A stretch of DNA of 64,000 bases from CBDFLD01 sp965249005 (lineage in GTDB: Bacteria > Acidobacteriota > UBA6911): positions 363,329-427,328 of the forward strand of contig CBDFLD010000016.1 of assembly GCA_965249005.1 (NCBI GenBank). Reading direction: 5' to 3'. Position 1 is the first letter of the stretch; every line of letters begins with the position of its first letter. Under the pieces are notes generated by a model. That model saw nothing but the letters and a program-made list of their open reading frames with translations, did not search any database and was not told the origin of the DNA. This document shows, in pieces, positions 45,620 through 54,687 of the stretch. The position numbers were made by a program, and so were the translations under genes.

Positions 45620-46276
45620 TCAGAACTGACGCTTCTCCAAACGTATCTGCGTGATGCGCTGCTCCCGAATGGGCCGCGCGCGCAATCGAGGATCGGCTTT
45701 CGGATTCGTCCTCACCTTGGAGATCGTCTCAGCCACCTCGATCCCCTCGATGACTTCCGCAAAAGCCGTGTAACTCCCGTCCCACGACTTGTTCCGAGCC
45801 AGACAGATGAAAAATTGGCAAGAGCCGGAGTCCGGGGTCAACCCCCTGGCAAGGCCGACGGTTCCTCTACGGAAACTCTGCTGATTGAATTCCGCGGCCA
45901 GATTTCGGCCAGAATTGCCCTGGCCGTCGTTGTATGGATTCAGATCTCTAGAAAGCGGATCTCCGCCTTGAATGAGACGACCCGCAATGACACGGTGGAA
46001 CGTCGTGCCGTCATAGAAGCCACCACCAATGAGCCGTTTCAACTCCGCCACGGTTTCCGGCGCATCCGTATCGAAGAATCTAAGGGCGATCTTCCCCTTG
46101 GGAGTTTCGATGATCGCAACATCTTCACCTGGAATTGGCTCAACCGCCACTGGAGCCTTTGCTTCGTTGTCTTTCGGCCCGGCGGCTTCTTTCTTCTTTG
46201 CAACTTTTTCGGTTTCACTACAGCCCCAGAGCAATAGGAGGCATAATGGACAAAGGAGAAAAGAAACTCTCTTCAT
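45620..46276 (-). CDS. Cyclophilin-type peptidyl-prolyl isomerase lipoprotein
   Basis: About 218 residues from the ATG at 46276. The N-terminus is a lipoprotein signal ('LLCPLCLLLLWGCSE') with the lipobox Cys at about residue 19, followed by a Lys/Ala-rich linker. The cyclophilin domain (about 50-205) shows 'IETPKGKIALRFFDTDAPETVAEL', 'GFYDGTTFHRVIAGRLIQGGDP', 'GTVGLARGLTPDSGSCQFFICL' and 'YTAFAEVIEGIEVAETI'. The catalytic Arg (in 'FHRVI') and the 'SCQFFI' block are present. It is probably anchored in the envelope as a folding catalyst. Confidence 0.92.
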   Translation of the reverse strand: MKRVSFLLCPLCLLLLWGCSETEKVAKKKEAAGPKDNEAKAPVAVEPIPGEDVAIIETPKGKIALRFFDTDAPETVAELKRLIGGGFYDGTTFHRVIAGRLIQGGDPLSRDLNPYNDGQGNSGRNLAAEFNQQSFRRGTVGLARGLTPDSGSCQFFICLARNKSWDGSYTAFAEVIEGIEVAETISKVRTNPKADPRLRARPIREQRITQIRLEKRQF

Positions 46277-46386
46277 TAGAATTGCCTCCGGCCAGGGTAA
46301 ACTCGGTACTTGGATTTCATCATAAAGCGGCGCGCCCTCCAAGAGTTTTTCGGTTTCCCGGCGCGGTACCCACAAGGGAAGACAAA

Positions 46387-47190
46387 ATGAGAAAGCCCGT
46401 AGTCTCCGGGACCTTTTATCCTTCCGACCGCAGCACCCTCGAAAAGGAAATCCTCTCCTTCTTGCGATCGGGCGACGATCGGATCAAGGCGAGGGCGGTC
46501 ATGGTGCCGCACGCAGGCTATGTCTATTCTGGAGCAGTCGCTGGAGAGGTTTATTCCTCCGTTCACCTGCCGCGTCGCTTCATTTTGCTGGGACCCAACC
46601 ACACTGGGCATGGCAAGCCGCTCTCAATCTATCCAAAGATAGGCTGGCAAACCCCACTCGGTGTCGGATCCATCGACTCGGAACTCACGCAACTTCTGGT
46701 CGCGAACTGTCCCGAGCTGCAAGAGGACTCCGCCGCCCACGCCGGGGAGCACTCCTTGGAGGTGCAAATTCCCTTCTTGCAGAGTCTCGTTCCAGATATG
46801 AGCTTCGCAGCAATTTGCATCGGAACGGGAGAATACTCGATGCTGCAAACGCTAGGAGAAAGTATGGCGAACGTTATCCGGATGCTCGCCGAGCCCATCC
46901 TCATGATTTCAAGCTCCGACATGAACCACTACGAATCCGCGGCAAAGACCCGCGAGAAGGATCAATACGCGATCGAACGGATCCGGGCGGTCGACCCTGA
47001 GGGTTTGTTCCACGTAGTCCGTGAACATGACATAAGCATGTGTGGCTTCGCTCCAACCGTGGCGACACTGACGGCCTGTAGAGAACTGGGATCCACGGAG
47101 GGCATCCTCGTTCGATATGCAAACTCGGGCGAAATCAACGGCGATTATGATCGGGTTGTTGGCTACGCGGGAATGGTGGTTGCCCAGTAG
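46387..47190 (+). CDS. MEMO1-family protein (AmmeMemoRadiSam system protein B)
   Basis: A 267-residue protein starting at ATG 46387 ('MRKPVVSGTFYPSD'). Conserved MEMO blocks are 'VMVPHAGYVYSGAVAGEVY', 'FILLGPNHTGHGKPLSIYP', 'EHSLEVQIPFLQ', 'ISSSDMNHYES' and 'CGFAPTVATLTACRELG'. These include the His and Cys positions that bind metal in MEMO relatives. The family is related to extradiol dioxygenases, but its bacterial role is unknown. It is divergent from the cyclophilin lipoprotein gene. Its usual partner, an AMMECR1 protein, is at 17149-17721. Confidence 0.92.
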   Translation: MRKPVVSGTFYPSDRSTLEKEILSFLRSGDDRIKARAVMVPHAGYVYSGAVAGEVYSSVHLPRRFILLGPNHTGHGKPLSIYPKIGWQTPLGVGSIDSELTQLLVANCPELQEDSAAHAGEHSLEVQIPFLQSLVPDMSFAAICIGTGEYSMLQTLGESMANVIRMLAEPILMISSSDMNHYESAAKTREKDQYAIERIRAVDPEGLFHVVREHDISMCGFAPTVATLTACRELGSTEGILVRYANSGEINGDYDRVVGYAGMVVAQ

Positions 47191-47211
47191 AGCCTGGAAA
47201 CCGTTTCCAGG

Positions 47212-47721
47212 TTAGCCGGATTCCTGGACCGACTGAATCTTCTGGAGAACGTTACTGCTGGTATGACTGTGGCAGATGGCAACCGCCAGGGCATCCGTCA
47301 CATCATCCGGTGAGGGACTCTCCTGTAATCGAAGCAGAAACCGAACCATCTCTCCTACCTGGTGCTTGTCGGCCCGCCCGTATCCGACCACGCTTTGTTT
47401 GACCTGTGTCGCGGAGTATTCAAAGACCGGCACGGCTAGTTGCGCACCGACGAGGAGAGCAACGCCTCTCGCATGGCCTAGTTTCAATGCCGATTTCACA
47501 TTCGCCGCGTAGAAGATCTGCTCTATCGCCATTGCATCGATGACTTCCCCTGATAGAACAGTGGTCAGCCCAGTGTGGATGCGGTGCAATCGTTCGTGAA
47601 AGGCAAAACGGCTGGGCGCGTGCACAACTCCAAAGGAAACGGATTCGTGTCTCGAGCCGTCCGTCTCGATAATGCCATATCCGGTCGCCGCCAACCCGGG
47701 ATCGATTCCCAGAACTCGCAT
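47212..47721 (-). CDS. ruvC: Crossover junction endodeoxyribonuclease RuvC
   Basis: A 169-residue Holliday-junction resolvase. Catalytic acidic residues are visible: Asp7 in 'VLGIDPGLAATGYG', Glu in 'DAMAIEQIFYAAN', and two Asp in 'SPDDVTDALAVAICH'. The basic patch 'ATQVKQSVVGYGRADKHQV' binds DNA. Its ATG shares one base with the yebC stop (TGATG), so the two are coupled, a common yebC-ruvC order. RuvA and RuvB are not in the window. Confidence 0.95.
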   Translation of the reverse strand: MRVLGIDPGLAATGYGIIETDGSRHESVSFGVVHAPSRFAFHERLHRIHTGLTTVLSGEVIDAMAIEQIFYAANVKSALKLGHARGVALLVGAQLAVPVFEYSATQVKQSVVGYGRADKHQVGEMVRFLLRLQESPSPDDVTDALAVAICHSHTSSNVLQKIQSVQESG

Positions 47722-48467
47722 CAGGAGGCTTCCTTCAGCTCCGAGGCATCAATGTCAAAGTTGGCCCAGACGTTCTGTATGTCCTCATGATCTTCGAGCG
47801 CCTCCAGGAGCTTGATCAAGGTCTGGGCGTCTTTGCCCTCCAACTTCACGTAATTTTGAGGGATCATGGAAACCTCCGAGACCGTCACAGTAATGTTCGC
47901 CTCATCAAAAGCCGCTTTTACCTCGTCGTATTTCTCGGGTGCAGAGAAGATTTCGTAGTTGTTTCCGTCTTCACGCATATCTTCTCCTCCCGATCCAAGG
48001 ATGATTTCCAGAAGAGTATCCTCGTCCACTACACTGCGTTCGACCACAAAGTATCCCTTCTTGCTGAACATCCACGCCACACAGCCGTTTTCTCCCAAAT
48101 TTCCATGATATTTGGATAGAATATGCCGGATTTCGGCGACCGTGCGGTTTTTGTTGTCCGTCAACACACGCAGGTACAGTGCGACGCCCCCGGGACCGTA
48201 ACCCTCGTAGTTCACTTCCTCGTACAGGATCCCCGGAAGCTCGCCGGTCCCGCGCATGATAGCGCGCTTGATATTCTCAGCGGGCATGTTGGCTGACTTC
48301 GCGGAGTTGACCGCCAGACGCAGTCTTGGATTAGACTCGACGTCGCCACCCCCCATACGGGCGGCGACGGTCATTTCCTTGATCAGACGCGTATACATCC
48401 TTCCGCGCTTTGCGTCGGTTGCCGCTTTCTTGTGCTTGATGGAATGCCATTTGGAGTGGCCAGACAT
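47721..48467 (-). CDS. yebC: YebC/PmpR-family regulatory protein
   Basis: A 248-residue member of the YebC/TACO1 family. The start at 48467 gives the diagnostic N-terminus 'MSGHSKWHSIKHKKAATDAK'; the open frame to 48980 is a false extension over pyrE. Further blocks are 'NPRLRLAVNSAKSANMPAENIKRAI' and 'YEGYGPGGVALYLRVLTDNKNRTVAEIRHILSKYHGNLG' (in part). Members act as transcription regulators and, as recently shown for some, help ribosomes through difficult sequences. It is coupled to ruvC. Confidence 0.95.
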   Translation of the reverse strand: MSGHSKWHSIKHKKAATDAKRGRMYTRLIKEMTVAARMGGGDVESNPRLRLAVNSAKSANMPAENIKRAIMRGTGELPGILYEEVNYEGYGPGGVALYLRVLTDNKNRTVAEIRHILSKYHGNLGENGCVAWMFSKKGYFVVERSVVDEDTLLEIILGSGGEDMREDGNNYEIFSAPEKYDEVKAAFDEANITVTVSEVSMIPQNYVKLEGKDAQTLIKLLEALEDHEDIQNVWANFDIDASELKEAS

Positions 48468-48572
48468 AAACACTCTCCTGCATTTGTTCAGAAAAGCACA
48501 ATTATAGACCATAGCAAATGCAAAGACACCTGACTTTGATCGATACTTGACAGCACAGACGAAAGGTTTGCC

Positions 48573-49145
48573 ATGACTCCGGAAGACGTTTTGGACCTGT
48601 TCCGTAGCTCCAACGCCCTGCTGAAGGGACACTTTCTGTTGTCCTCTGGCCTGCACTCCGATCGCTATCTCCAATGCGCCTTGGTGTTGCAGCATCCCAT
48701 TACGGCCAGTGCCCTCGGTCAGGCGCTGGCGGAAAGGCTTCTCCGAATTGCCGATCGGGTAGAATGTGTGGTAGCGCCGGCACTCGGTGGAATTCTGGTA
48801 GCTCACGAAGTTGCACGGGCGATGAACCTTCGGGGCGTCTTTGCGGAACGACAAGAGGGTAACTTGACCCTTCGGCGAGGGTTCCAGATCAATCCCGGCG
48901 AGCGGTGCGTCGTCGTCGAAGATGTTTGGACCACAGGCGGGTCGACCCTGGAGACAGTGGAATTGATCCGCCACCATCAAGGCGACGTCGTCGCTTGTGG
49001 ATCACTCATCGACCGTAGCGGGGGGTCGCTGGTTCTGGGGGCACCGCATATCTCACTTGCGTCGCTCGAAATCCCGACCTACGCGCCGGAAAACTGCCCC
49101 CAATGTCGTACCGGAACGAAGGCGGAGAAGCCCGGAAGCAGATGA
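48573..49145 (+). CDS. pyrE: Orotate phosphoribosyltransferase
   Basis: A 190-residue pyrimidine biosynthesis enzyme that joins orotate to PRPP. The PRPP-binding motif is 'RCVVVEDVWTTGGSTLETVELI'. The N-terminal 'FRSSNALLKGHFLLSSGLHSDRYLQCALVL' and the catalytic loop region 'GVFAERQEGNLTLRRGF' fit the family. Its 3' end overlaps truA (ATGA). Two C-terminal Cys in 'YAPENCPQC' recall a small zinc-knuckle-like tail found in a subset of PyrE proteins. Confidence 0.94.
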   Translation: MTPEDVLDLFRSSNALLKGHFLLSSGLHSDRYLQCALVLQHPITASALGQALAERLLRIADRVECVVAPALGGILVAHEVARAMNLRGVFAERQEGNLTLRRGFQINPGERCVVVEDVWTTGGSTLETVELIRHHQGDVVACGSLIDRSGGSLVLGAPHISLASLEIPTYAPENCPQCRTGTKAEKPGSR

Positions 49146-49897
49146 GAGCATCTCGAAACATCAAGCTGACACTGGCCTATGACGGGACCAACTACCATGG
49201 ATGGCAGATGCAACCGAAGTTTATCACGATCCAAGGTGAGGTTCGGAGAGCAATCTGCCAAATCACCGGAGAGAAAGTTTCGATCGTTGGAAGCGGTCGG
49301 ACTGATGCGGGGGTTCACGCCCGAGCCCTCGTGGCGAACTTTCGGACCCGATGCGCGATCGCGGCGCTAAATTTCAAGGTTGCGATCAACGGCCTGCTCC
49401 CGAAAGACATCCGGGTTCTCCACTCGAGTGAAGTGCCGCCCAGCTTTCACGCCAGGTTTTCCGCTCGGTCCAAGGTCTACCGTTACCAGATTTATAGAGG
49501 ACGGATCCTGCCCCCGCACCTTTTGCGTGAGTATTGTCACTTTCCCTACCCGTTGCAAACGGAGGCACTTGAAAAAGCCGCTTCCCTCTTCGTCGGGGTC
49601 CACGACTTTGCCAGCTTTACCACGGCTCGGCGGCTGCGCCTGGGGCAGTCGAGCAGCACCGTGCGGCGAGTCGAACAGTCCCGCATCTTGCGGCGTGGCC
49701 ATCACATCTTCTTCACCGTCGAGGCCGACGGCTTTCTTCAACACATGGTCCGCCGGATGATTGGAACTCTACTGCAGGTGGCCCGCGAACGAATGACCCT
49801 CGTCACATTCAAGCAACTCTTGAATCAAAGGGACTCCTCATTGGCAAAGTACACCGCGCCTGCGCAGGGACTGACCTTGCTTAGAGTGCGCTACTGA
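49142..49897 (+). CDS. truA: tRNA pseudouridine synthase A
   Basis: A 251-residue enzyme that makes pseudouridine at positions 38-40 of tRNA. The start ATG 49142 overlaps the pyrE stop. The catalytic Asp is in 'GSGRTDAGVHARALVANF'. Further family segments are 'LAYDGTNYHGWQMQ', 'AINGLLPKDIRVLHSSEVPPSFHARFSA' and 'IFFTVEADGFLQHMVRRMIGTLLQV'. All conserved blocks are present, so it should be functional. Confidence 0.95.
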   Translation: MRASRNIKLTLAYDGTNYHGWQMQPKFITIQGEVRRAICQITGEKVSIVGSGRTDAGVHARALVANFRTRCAIAALNFKVAINGLLPKDIRVLHSSEVPPSFHARFSARSKVYRYQIYRGRILPPHLLREYCHFPYPLQTEALEKAASLFVGVHDFASFTTARRLRLGQSSSTVRRVEQSRILRRGHHIFFTVEADGFLQHMVRRMIGTLLQVARERMTLVTFKQLLNQRDSSLAKYTAPAQGLTLLRVRY

Positions 49898-50056
49898 CGA
49901 CACGCTCCAAAAGGCATCACCTGCCCGTCGGCACCGCGGAACGAACCGAGAATGACGGTATCTGGGGGGATCTTAATTCTTCCGGGCACCGGATGACTTT
50001 TGCTGTTTTGGTGATAAAATACGTCAACGTTTCGCCTTATGGGCGAAAGGCATCCT

Positions 50057-50821
50057 ATGACCGACTTGAAACAACTAGCCAAGAGCGGATCGGAAGAGGC
50101 AAACCTACTCCAAGAGATCGATTTATCCCGATTGCCCCGGCACGTGGCGGTCATCATGGACGGAAACGGTCGCTGGGCTGCCAAGCGAAGTCTTCCACGG
50201 GTGGCCGGTCACCGGGCAGGAATCGATTCGGTACGGGAGATCATCGAGGCATCGGCGCGCCTTGGTGTCCCCGTCCTGACGCTCTACGCCTTTTCTGTCG
50301 AGAACTGGAAGCGCCCCCGCTCAGAAGTCCGGACATTGATGAGCCTGCTCAAGGAGTATATCCGCCGGGAGCTTCGCAATATCGACCAGAACAACATCCG
50401 GTTTCAAACGATTGGGCGTATCCAAGAACTCGAGAGATCCGTTCAAAAGGAGCTCCAGCGGGCACGGTTACAGACCACGCACAATACCGGTATGATTCTG
50501 AACGTCGCTCTGAACTACGGGGGCCGTGCGGAACTCGTGGATACCATAAACAAGCTGTTCGAGGAACTCGGCAAGAACGGACATCGAACACCGGTCAGCG
50601 AGGAAACCGTTGCTCAGTTTCTATACACCTCCGGCATCCCCGATCCCGACCTCCTCATCCGAACCAGTGGTGAGATGAGAATTAGCAACTTCCTGCTCTG
50701 GCAGATTGCATATTCGGAAATTTGGGTCACGCCCACGCTCTGGCCCGATTTCCGTCGCAAGGAACTTTTCGAGGCCATCTTGGAATATCAAAGTAGAGAG
50801 CGACGCTACGGCGGGATTTGA
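50057..50821 (+). CDS. uppS: Isoprenyl transferase (undecaprenyl diphosphate synthase)
   Basis: About 254 residues from ATG 50057, which has AAAGG seven bases upstream; an ATG six codons earlier is possible. The catalytic Asp is in 'HVAVIMDGNGRWA'. Other conserved blocks are 'YAFSVENWKRP', 'LNVALNYGGRAEL' and 'GIPDPDLLIRTSGEMRISNFLLWQIAYSEIW'. It makes the C55 carrier lipid for peptidoglycan and O-antigen synthesis. It begins the run uppS-cdsA-dxr-rseP, and its stop overlaps the cdsA start (TGATG). Confidence 0.96.
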   Translation: MTDLKQLAKSGSEEANLLQEIDLSRLPRHVAVIMDGNGRWAAKRSLPRVAGHRAGIDSVREIIEASARLGVPVLTLYAFSVENWKRPRSEVRTLMSLLKEYIRRELRNIDQNNIRFQTIGRIQELERSVQKELQRARLQTTHNTGMILNVALNYGGRAELVDTINKLFEELGKNGHRTPVSEETVAQFLYTSGIPDPDLLIRTSGEMRISNFLLWQIAYSEIWVTPTLWPDFRRKELFEAILEYQSRERRYGGI

Positions 50822-51642
50822 TGCTGCTCCGGATTGCTTCCGCCTTGATCCTCGTTCCGGCGGTCCTCTGCCTGGTTTATTTTTCGACCCCGACGATCTT
50901 TGTAATCGCGCTTGCAGCCGTAGGCACGTTGTGTCTTTGGGAGTATCTCGAACTCTTCGAGGCGATGGGTCTTCCAGGACAAGCATTGCCCGGGTATCTA
51001 GGCCTCTGGATACTGTTCATCGGAGCGCATCTGCGCGTCGTTCCGATCGTGGCGCTGCTAGCCGGGATTTTGGTCGGCTGTTTTCTCTTCGCCCTCGCGC
51101 GCCGGGATGCAATGCAAAATCGCGTGACCGGACTGACCGTCACACTGACGGGCGTTTTCTTCATCGGACTGAGTCTTTACTCTTCCGTGGGCGTTCGTTT
51201 TGACTTCGGCTCCGAGCGAGGCGTCCGCTGGATCATTGTTCTCCTCGGCGTGATTTGGGCTGGGGACATAGGCTCCCTATTCGTCGGCAAAACAATCGGC
51301 CGGTCGCTTCTTGCGCCCCGGATCAGTCCAAACAAAACCAACGCGGGCGCGGTGGGAGGACTCCTTTCCTCCGTGCTCGTTGCGGCTGCACTGCAGACTT
51401 ATCTTTTCCCGGAATTGCCGAGGGGACACACCCTTGTTCTTGCAGCACTTCTCGGAACGGCGGGTCAGCTTGGAGATTTGTCGGAATCCATGCTCAAACG
51501 TGCCGCCGAAAAAAAAGACAGCTCCAGTCTCATCCCAGGCCACGGAGGGGTACTAGACAGGGTCGACAGTCTCCTTTTTGCCCTCCCCGTACAATATGCG
51601 TATCTCTCGTGTCTGTACGGCGCTGCGGGTTCACCCCCGTGA
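50821..51642 (+). CDS. cdsA: Phosphatidate cytidylyltransferase
   Basis: A 273-residue membrane enzyme with about eight helices that makes CDP-diacylglycerol. The CdsA signature is seen near the C-terminus: 'GTAGQLGDLSESMLKRAAEKKDSS' (in part) followed by 'IPGHGGVLDRVDSLLFALPV'. The preceding 'SPNKTNAGAVGGLLSSV' is also conserved. It feeds pgsA at 17765-18451. It is coupled to uppS, and 163 bp separate it from dxr. Confidence 0.95.
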   Translation: MLLRIASALILVPAVLCLVYFSTPTIFVIALAAVGTLCLWEYLELFEAMGLPGQALPGYLGLWILFIGAHLRVVPIVALLAGILVGCFLFALARRDAMQNRVTGLTVTLTGVFFIGLSLYSSVGVRFDFGSERGVRWIIVLLGVIWAGDIGSLFVGKTIGRSLLAPRISPNKTNAGAVGGLLSSVLVAAALQTYLFPELPRGHTLVLAALLGTAGQLGDLSESMLKRAAEKKDSSSLIPGHGGVLDRVDSLLFALPVQYAYLSCLYGAAGSPP

Positions 51643-51805
51643 ACTCGTGGCCTGCCCGCAATGCAATCCCCCAATCAAACCCAACGAGACAACGCGCACT
51701 TCCCTACCGAGGATGCGGTTGCACGGGCGTATTTCGCGCCAAAGTACCTTGCCGCCGTCCCTCGTCATCTTTCTTGTGGTATGATTCGAATTTTCGGGCC
51801 CTAGG

Positions 51806-52996
51806 ATGAAAGTACTTTCCATACTGGGATCCACTGGATCTATCGGAACCAACGCCCTTCGCGTAGTGCAGTCTTTTCCCCATCGATTCAAAGTGGTCGG
51901 TCTGTCGGGAGGCCGGAACGTAGAAAAGTTGGCGCAACAAGTCTGCGACGTTCATCCCGAGGTCGTTTCCTGTGCGGATGAAGAGACTTCACGCCGGCTG
52001 CAGGACTCGGTCCGACACATGGGTTATCCCATGGCAAAGACGACCTTCGCTCACGGTGTCGCGGGACACATCGAAGTCTCCTGTCACCCGGAGGCAGTCA
52101 TGGTGCTTTCGGCGATCACAGGAGCCGCCGGATTGCTGCCAACATTCCGCGCCATCGAAGCAGGGAAGACCATCGCCCTTGCGAACAAGGAAACCTTGGT
52201 CATGGCGGGACAGCTGATGATGGAAAAGGCCGGAGAGAAGGGAGTTGAAATCTTGCCGGTCGATAGCGAGCACAACGCTATCCATCAGTGTCTCCGTGCG
52301 GGAGAGTACACGGAAGTCCGGCGCTTGATTCTGACCGCTTCCGGAGGACCCTTTCTACGGACGGCAAAGGAAAAACTGGCTGCGGTCACGATCGAAGAAG
52401 CATTGAATCATCCGACCTGGCAAATGGGAAGAAAGATCACCATTGACTCTGCAACTCTGATGAACAAAGGGCTCGAGGTCATCGAGGCCAAATGGCTCTT
52501 CGGGATGTCCCCCGATGACGTTGAAGTTGCCGTTCACCCCCAGAGCATTGTCCACTCCATGGTAGAATTCGTGGATGGGTCCATAGTAGCCCAGCTCGGT
52601 GTCACCGACATGAGGAACGCGATCCAGTACGCGTTGACCTACCCTCAAAGGTGGCCGTGTACAATTCCACCTTTGAACATCCAGGAGCTGTCTCGCTTGG
52701 AGTTTCACGAGCCGGACACCGAGAAATTCGAGTGTCTCAACCTGGCCTACTCCGCACTTCGAGCTGGCGGCACGGCCCCAGCAGTACTCAATGCCGCCAA
52801 CGAGGTCGTCGTCGAAGCGTTCCTCAATCGGGAAATCAGCTTCCACGAGATTCCGGCCATTATCGCATGGGTCCTCGCGGAGCATCACGCCGAGGAGGCA
52901 TCCTCGCTCGAGGCCATCCTGAGCGCAGACGCCTGGGCTCGAGACAAAGCAAGTGCACGGAGTCGTCATAGCACCAATATTCAATCAGGACGTTAG
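51806..52996 (+). CDS. dxr: 1-deoxy-D-xylulose 5-phosphate reductoisomerase
   Basis: A 396-residue NADPH-dependent enzyme of the MEP isoprenoid pathway. The nucleotide-binding loop is 'SILGSTGSIGTNALRVV'. The substrate and metal region is 'LANKETLVMAG' and 'ILPVDSEHNAIHQCL'. Further blocks are 'LTASGGPFL', 'TWQMGRKITIDSATLMNKGLEVIEA' and 'VEVAVHPQSIVHSMVEFVDGS'. With uppS in the same run, it shows that this organism uses the MEP route to make its carrier lipid. Confidence 0.96.
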   Translation: MKVLSILGSTGSIGTNALRVVQSFPHRFKVVGLSGGRNVEKLAQQVCDVHPEVVSCADEETSRRLQDSVRHMGYPMAKTTFAHGVAGHIEVSCHPEAVMVLSAITGAAGLLPTFRAIEAGKTIALANKETLVMAGQLMMEKAGEKGVEILPVDSEHNAIHQCLRAGEYTEVRRLILTASGGPFLRTAKEKLAAVTIEEALNHPTWQMGRKITIDSATLMNKGLEVIEAKWLFGMSPDDVEVAVHPQSIVHSMVEFVDGSIVAQLGVTDMRNAIQYALTYPQRWPCTIPPLNIQELSRLEFHEPDTEKFECLNLAYSALRAGGTAPAVLNAANEVVVEAFLNREISFHEIPAIIAWVLAEHHAEEASSLEAILSADAWARDKASARSRHSTNIQSGR

Positions 52997-53010
52997 AGGT
53001 AACACGTTTG

Positions 53011-54345
53011 ATGTCTTCACTATTGCTGACAGTTCTGTCGTTTGTTGTCGTTCTGGGAGTCGTGATCACGATTCACGAATTTGGCCATTTCGCAATGGCC
53101 AAGTTACTCAAGATTCGCGTCCTGGTGTTTTCAATCGGATTCGGTCCTCGCCTGGTGGGAATGACCAGGGGAGGCACCGATTATCGGATCTGTGCTCTCC
53201 CTCTGGGGGGGTATGTGAAGATGGCGGGCGAGACATACGACGAGAACCCCAGGGGAGAACCCGATGAGTTTCTCTCCCATCCTCGCTGGCACAGGTTCCT
53301 GGTCGCCATTGCCGGGCCCCTGATGAACATCCTGCTCGCTATCACCGTTGCGACGTTTTCCTTTGTCGAGGGAGTTCGAGTTCCCCACTATCTCAAGGGA
53401 CCAGCGGTCGTGGGTCCCGTGGTAGCAGATTCCATTGCAAGCCGGGCGGGCTTGACGTCCGGCGATAGAATCATTTCCGTTCGTGGTAACAACGTCCTTA
53501 CATGGGAGGACTTGGAAATCGCCCTGGGGACTATTGCTCCGGACTCGCTGGACGTGATAGTCGAGAGAGGCCGAGAACGCATCGGGATGCGTTTCGATCC
53601 ACCCGAGGTATCGAATGTGAGTCCACATGCACTTGGCTTCAAGTACACCCTCCCTTACACAAAGGTCTTCGCTGTCGATCCCAACTCGGCCGCTCATCGA
53701 GCTGGATTGCGAGTTGGAGACGAGCTCCTTCGCGTCGACGGTGGCGGCAATTCCGGGCAGGGCTACGATCAGATCCTCAACGTCATATCGATGAGCAAGG
53801 GAGTTCCGTTGACGTTCGAGGTGCGGCGGGAGGTTGAAACCCTTTCCTTGACAATCGTACCGGCCGACGTGGATGGGCGCATCTTGATCGGATTCGTGCC
53901 CGAGGTCCCGTCTGACTTCGAAAAGTACGGTGTCGCCCAGGCAATATGGCGTTCCGTCGAACACAATTACAAGATGTCGGCTCTTGTATTCACCATTATC
54001 GGCAGAATCCTCACGGGCTCGGCTTCGGTGAGAACTCTTTCGGGCCCGATCGAAATCGCCCGGTTTTCCGGCACGGCGGCTCGAACCGGAAGCATGCGTG
54101 TTTTCGCGGGTTTCCTCGGATTGGTCAGCCTACAGCTAGGGGTCTTTAACCTTTTACCCATTCCAATCTTGGATGGTGGAGTCATCGCCCTTCTGCTGGT
54201 AGAGGGCATCCTCCGTCGAGACCTGAGCTTGGCCGTCAAGGAAAAACTCGTGCAGGTCGGGTTTGTCTTCCTGGTCCTCCTGATGGGATTCGTCCTGTTC
54301 AACGACCTATTGAAAGTCGTGGACTTCGAAAAATTCTTCCGCTAG
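53011..54345 (+). CDS. rseP: RseP-type site-2 zinc metalloprotease
   Basis: A 444-residue membrane protease. The zinc site HExxH is in 'VVITIHEFGHFAMAKLLKI' near the N-terminus, and the third ligand is in 'NLLPIPILDGGVIALLLVEG' near the C-terminus. Two PDZ domains lie between them ('VADSIASRAGLTSGDRIISVRG' and 'VDPNSAAHRAGLRVGDELLRVDG'). RseP cleaves membrane anti-sigma factors and signal peptide remnants. The zinc-finger anti-sigma factor at 41049-42206 is a conceivable target, as an inference only. It ends the uppS-cdsA-dxr-rseP run and overlaps the convergent STAS gene by four bases. Confidence 0.95.
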   Translation: MSSLLLTVLSFVVVLGVVITIHEFGHFAMAKLLKIRVLVFSIGFGPRLVGMTRGGTDYRICALPLGGYVKMAGETYDENPRGEPDEFLSHPRWHRFLVAIAGPLMNILLAITVATFSFVEGVRVPHYLKGPAVVGPVVADSIASRAGLTSGDRIISVRGNNVLTWEDLEIALGTIAPDSLDVIVERGRERIGMRFDPPEVSNVSPHALGFKYTLPYTKVFAVDPNSAAHRAGLRVGDELLRVDGGGNSGQGYDQILNVISMSKGVPLTFEVRREVETLSLTIVPADVDGRILIGFVPEVPSDFEKYGVAQAIWRSVEHNYKMSALVFTIIGRILTGSASVRTLSGPIEIARFSGTAARTGSMRVFAGFLGLVSLQLGVFNLLPIPILDGGVIALLLVEGILRRDLSLAVKEKLVQVGFVFLVLLMGFVLFNDLLKVVDFEKFFR

Positions 54346-54677
54346 AAGCTGTTTCGAGCGGCATCCTCGTCGTCAAAAACCTGAAAAACCGTCAGGAGCT
54401 TGGTGATGGCCAACAGCTCTTGGATCTTCTTCGTCAACGAAAGAAGCTTCAGCTGCCCGCCTTGATTGGACACGGTGGTGAAGCTGCTCACAAGTTCCCC
54501 AATGCCGGAACTGTCGATGTAGTTCACATCTCCGAGATTCAGTATGATCTTTTTCCCTCCGGCGCCCAGAACTTCCCGAACGGTATTTCGAACGGTCATG
54601 GTGCCCTCTCCCAGGGTGATTTTTCCGCTGCAGTCCAGGATGTGCACGTCGCCTACTGTGCGATTTTCGATCTTCAT
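54342..54677 (-). CDS. STAS-domain anti-sigma factor antagonist
   Basis: A 111-residue single STAS domain of the SpoIIAA/RsbV type. The conserved phospho-acceptor Ser is in 'VNYIDSSGIGELVSSF'. 'HILDCSGKITLGEG' and 'LKLLSLTKKIQELLAITKLLTVF' complete the fold. It would bind the RsbW-like kinase encoded ten bases upstream on the same strand and be phosphorylated by it. The sigma factor of this switch is not adjacent. Confidence 0.92.
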   Translation of the reverse strand: MKIENRTVGDVHILDCSGKITLGEGTMTVRNTVREVLGAGGKKIILNLGDVNYIDSSGIGELVSSFTTVSNQGGQLKLLSLTKKIQELLAITKLLTVFQVFDDEDAARNSF

Positions 54678-54687
54678 TTTCTTCTCC

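Noticed and set aside
48468..48980. Extended N-terminus for YebC
   Set aside because: The extension is antisense to pyrE and the family N-terminus begins exactly at 48467.
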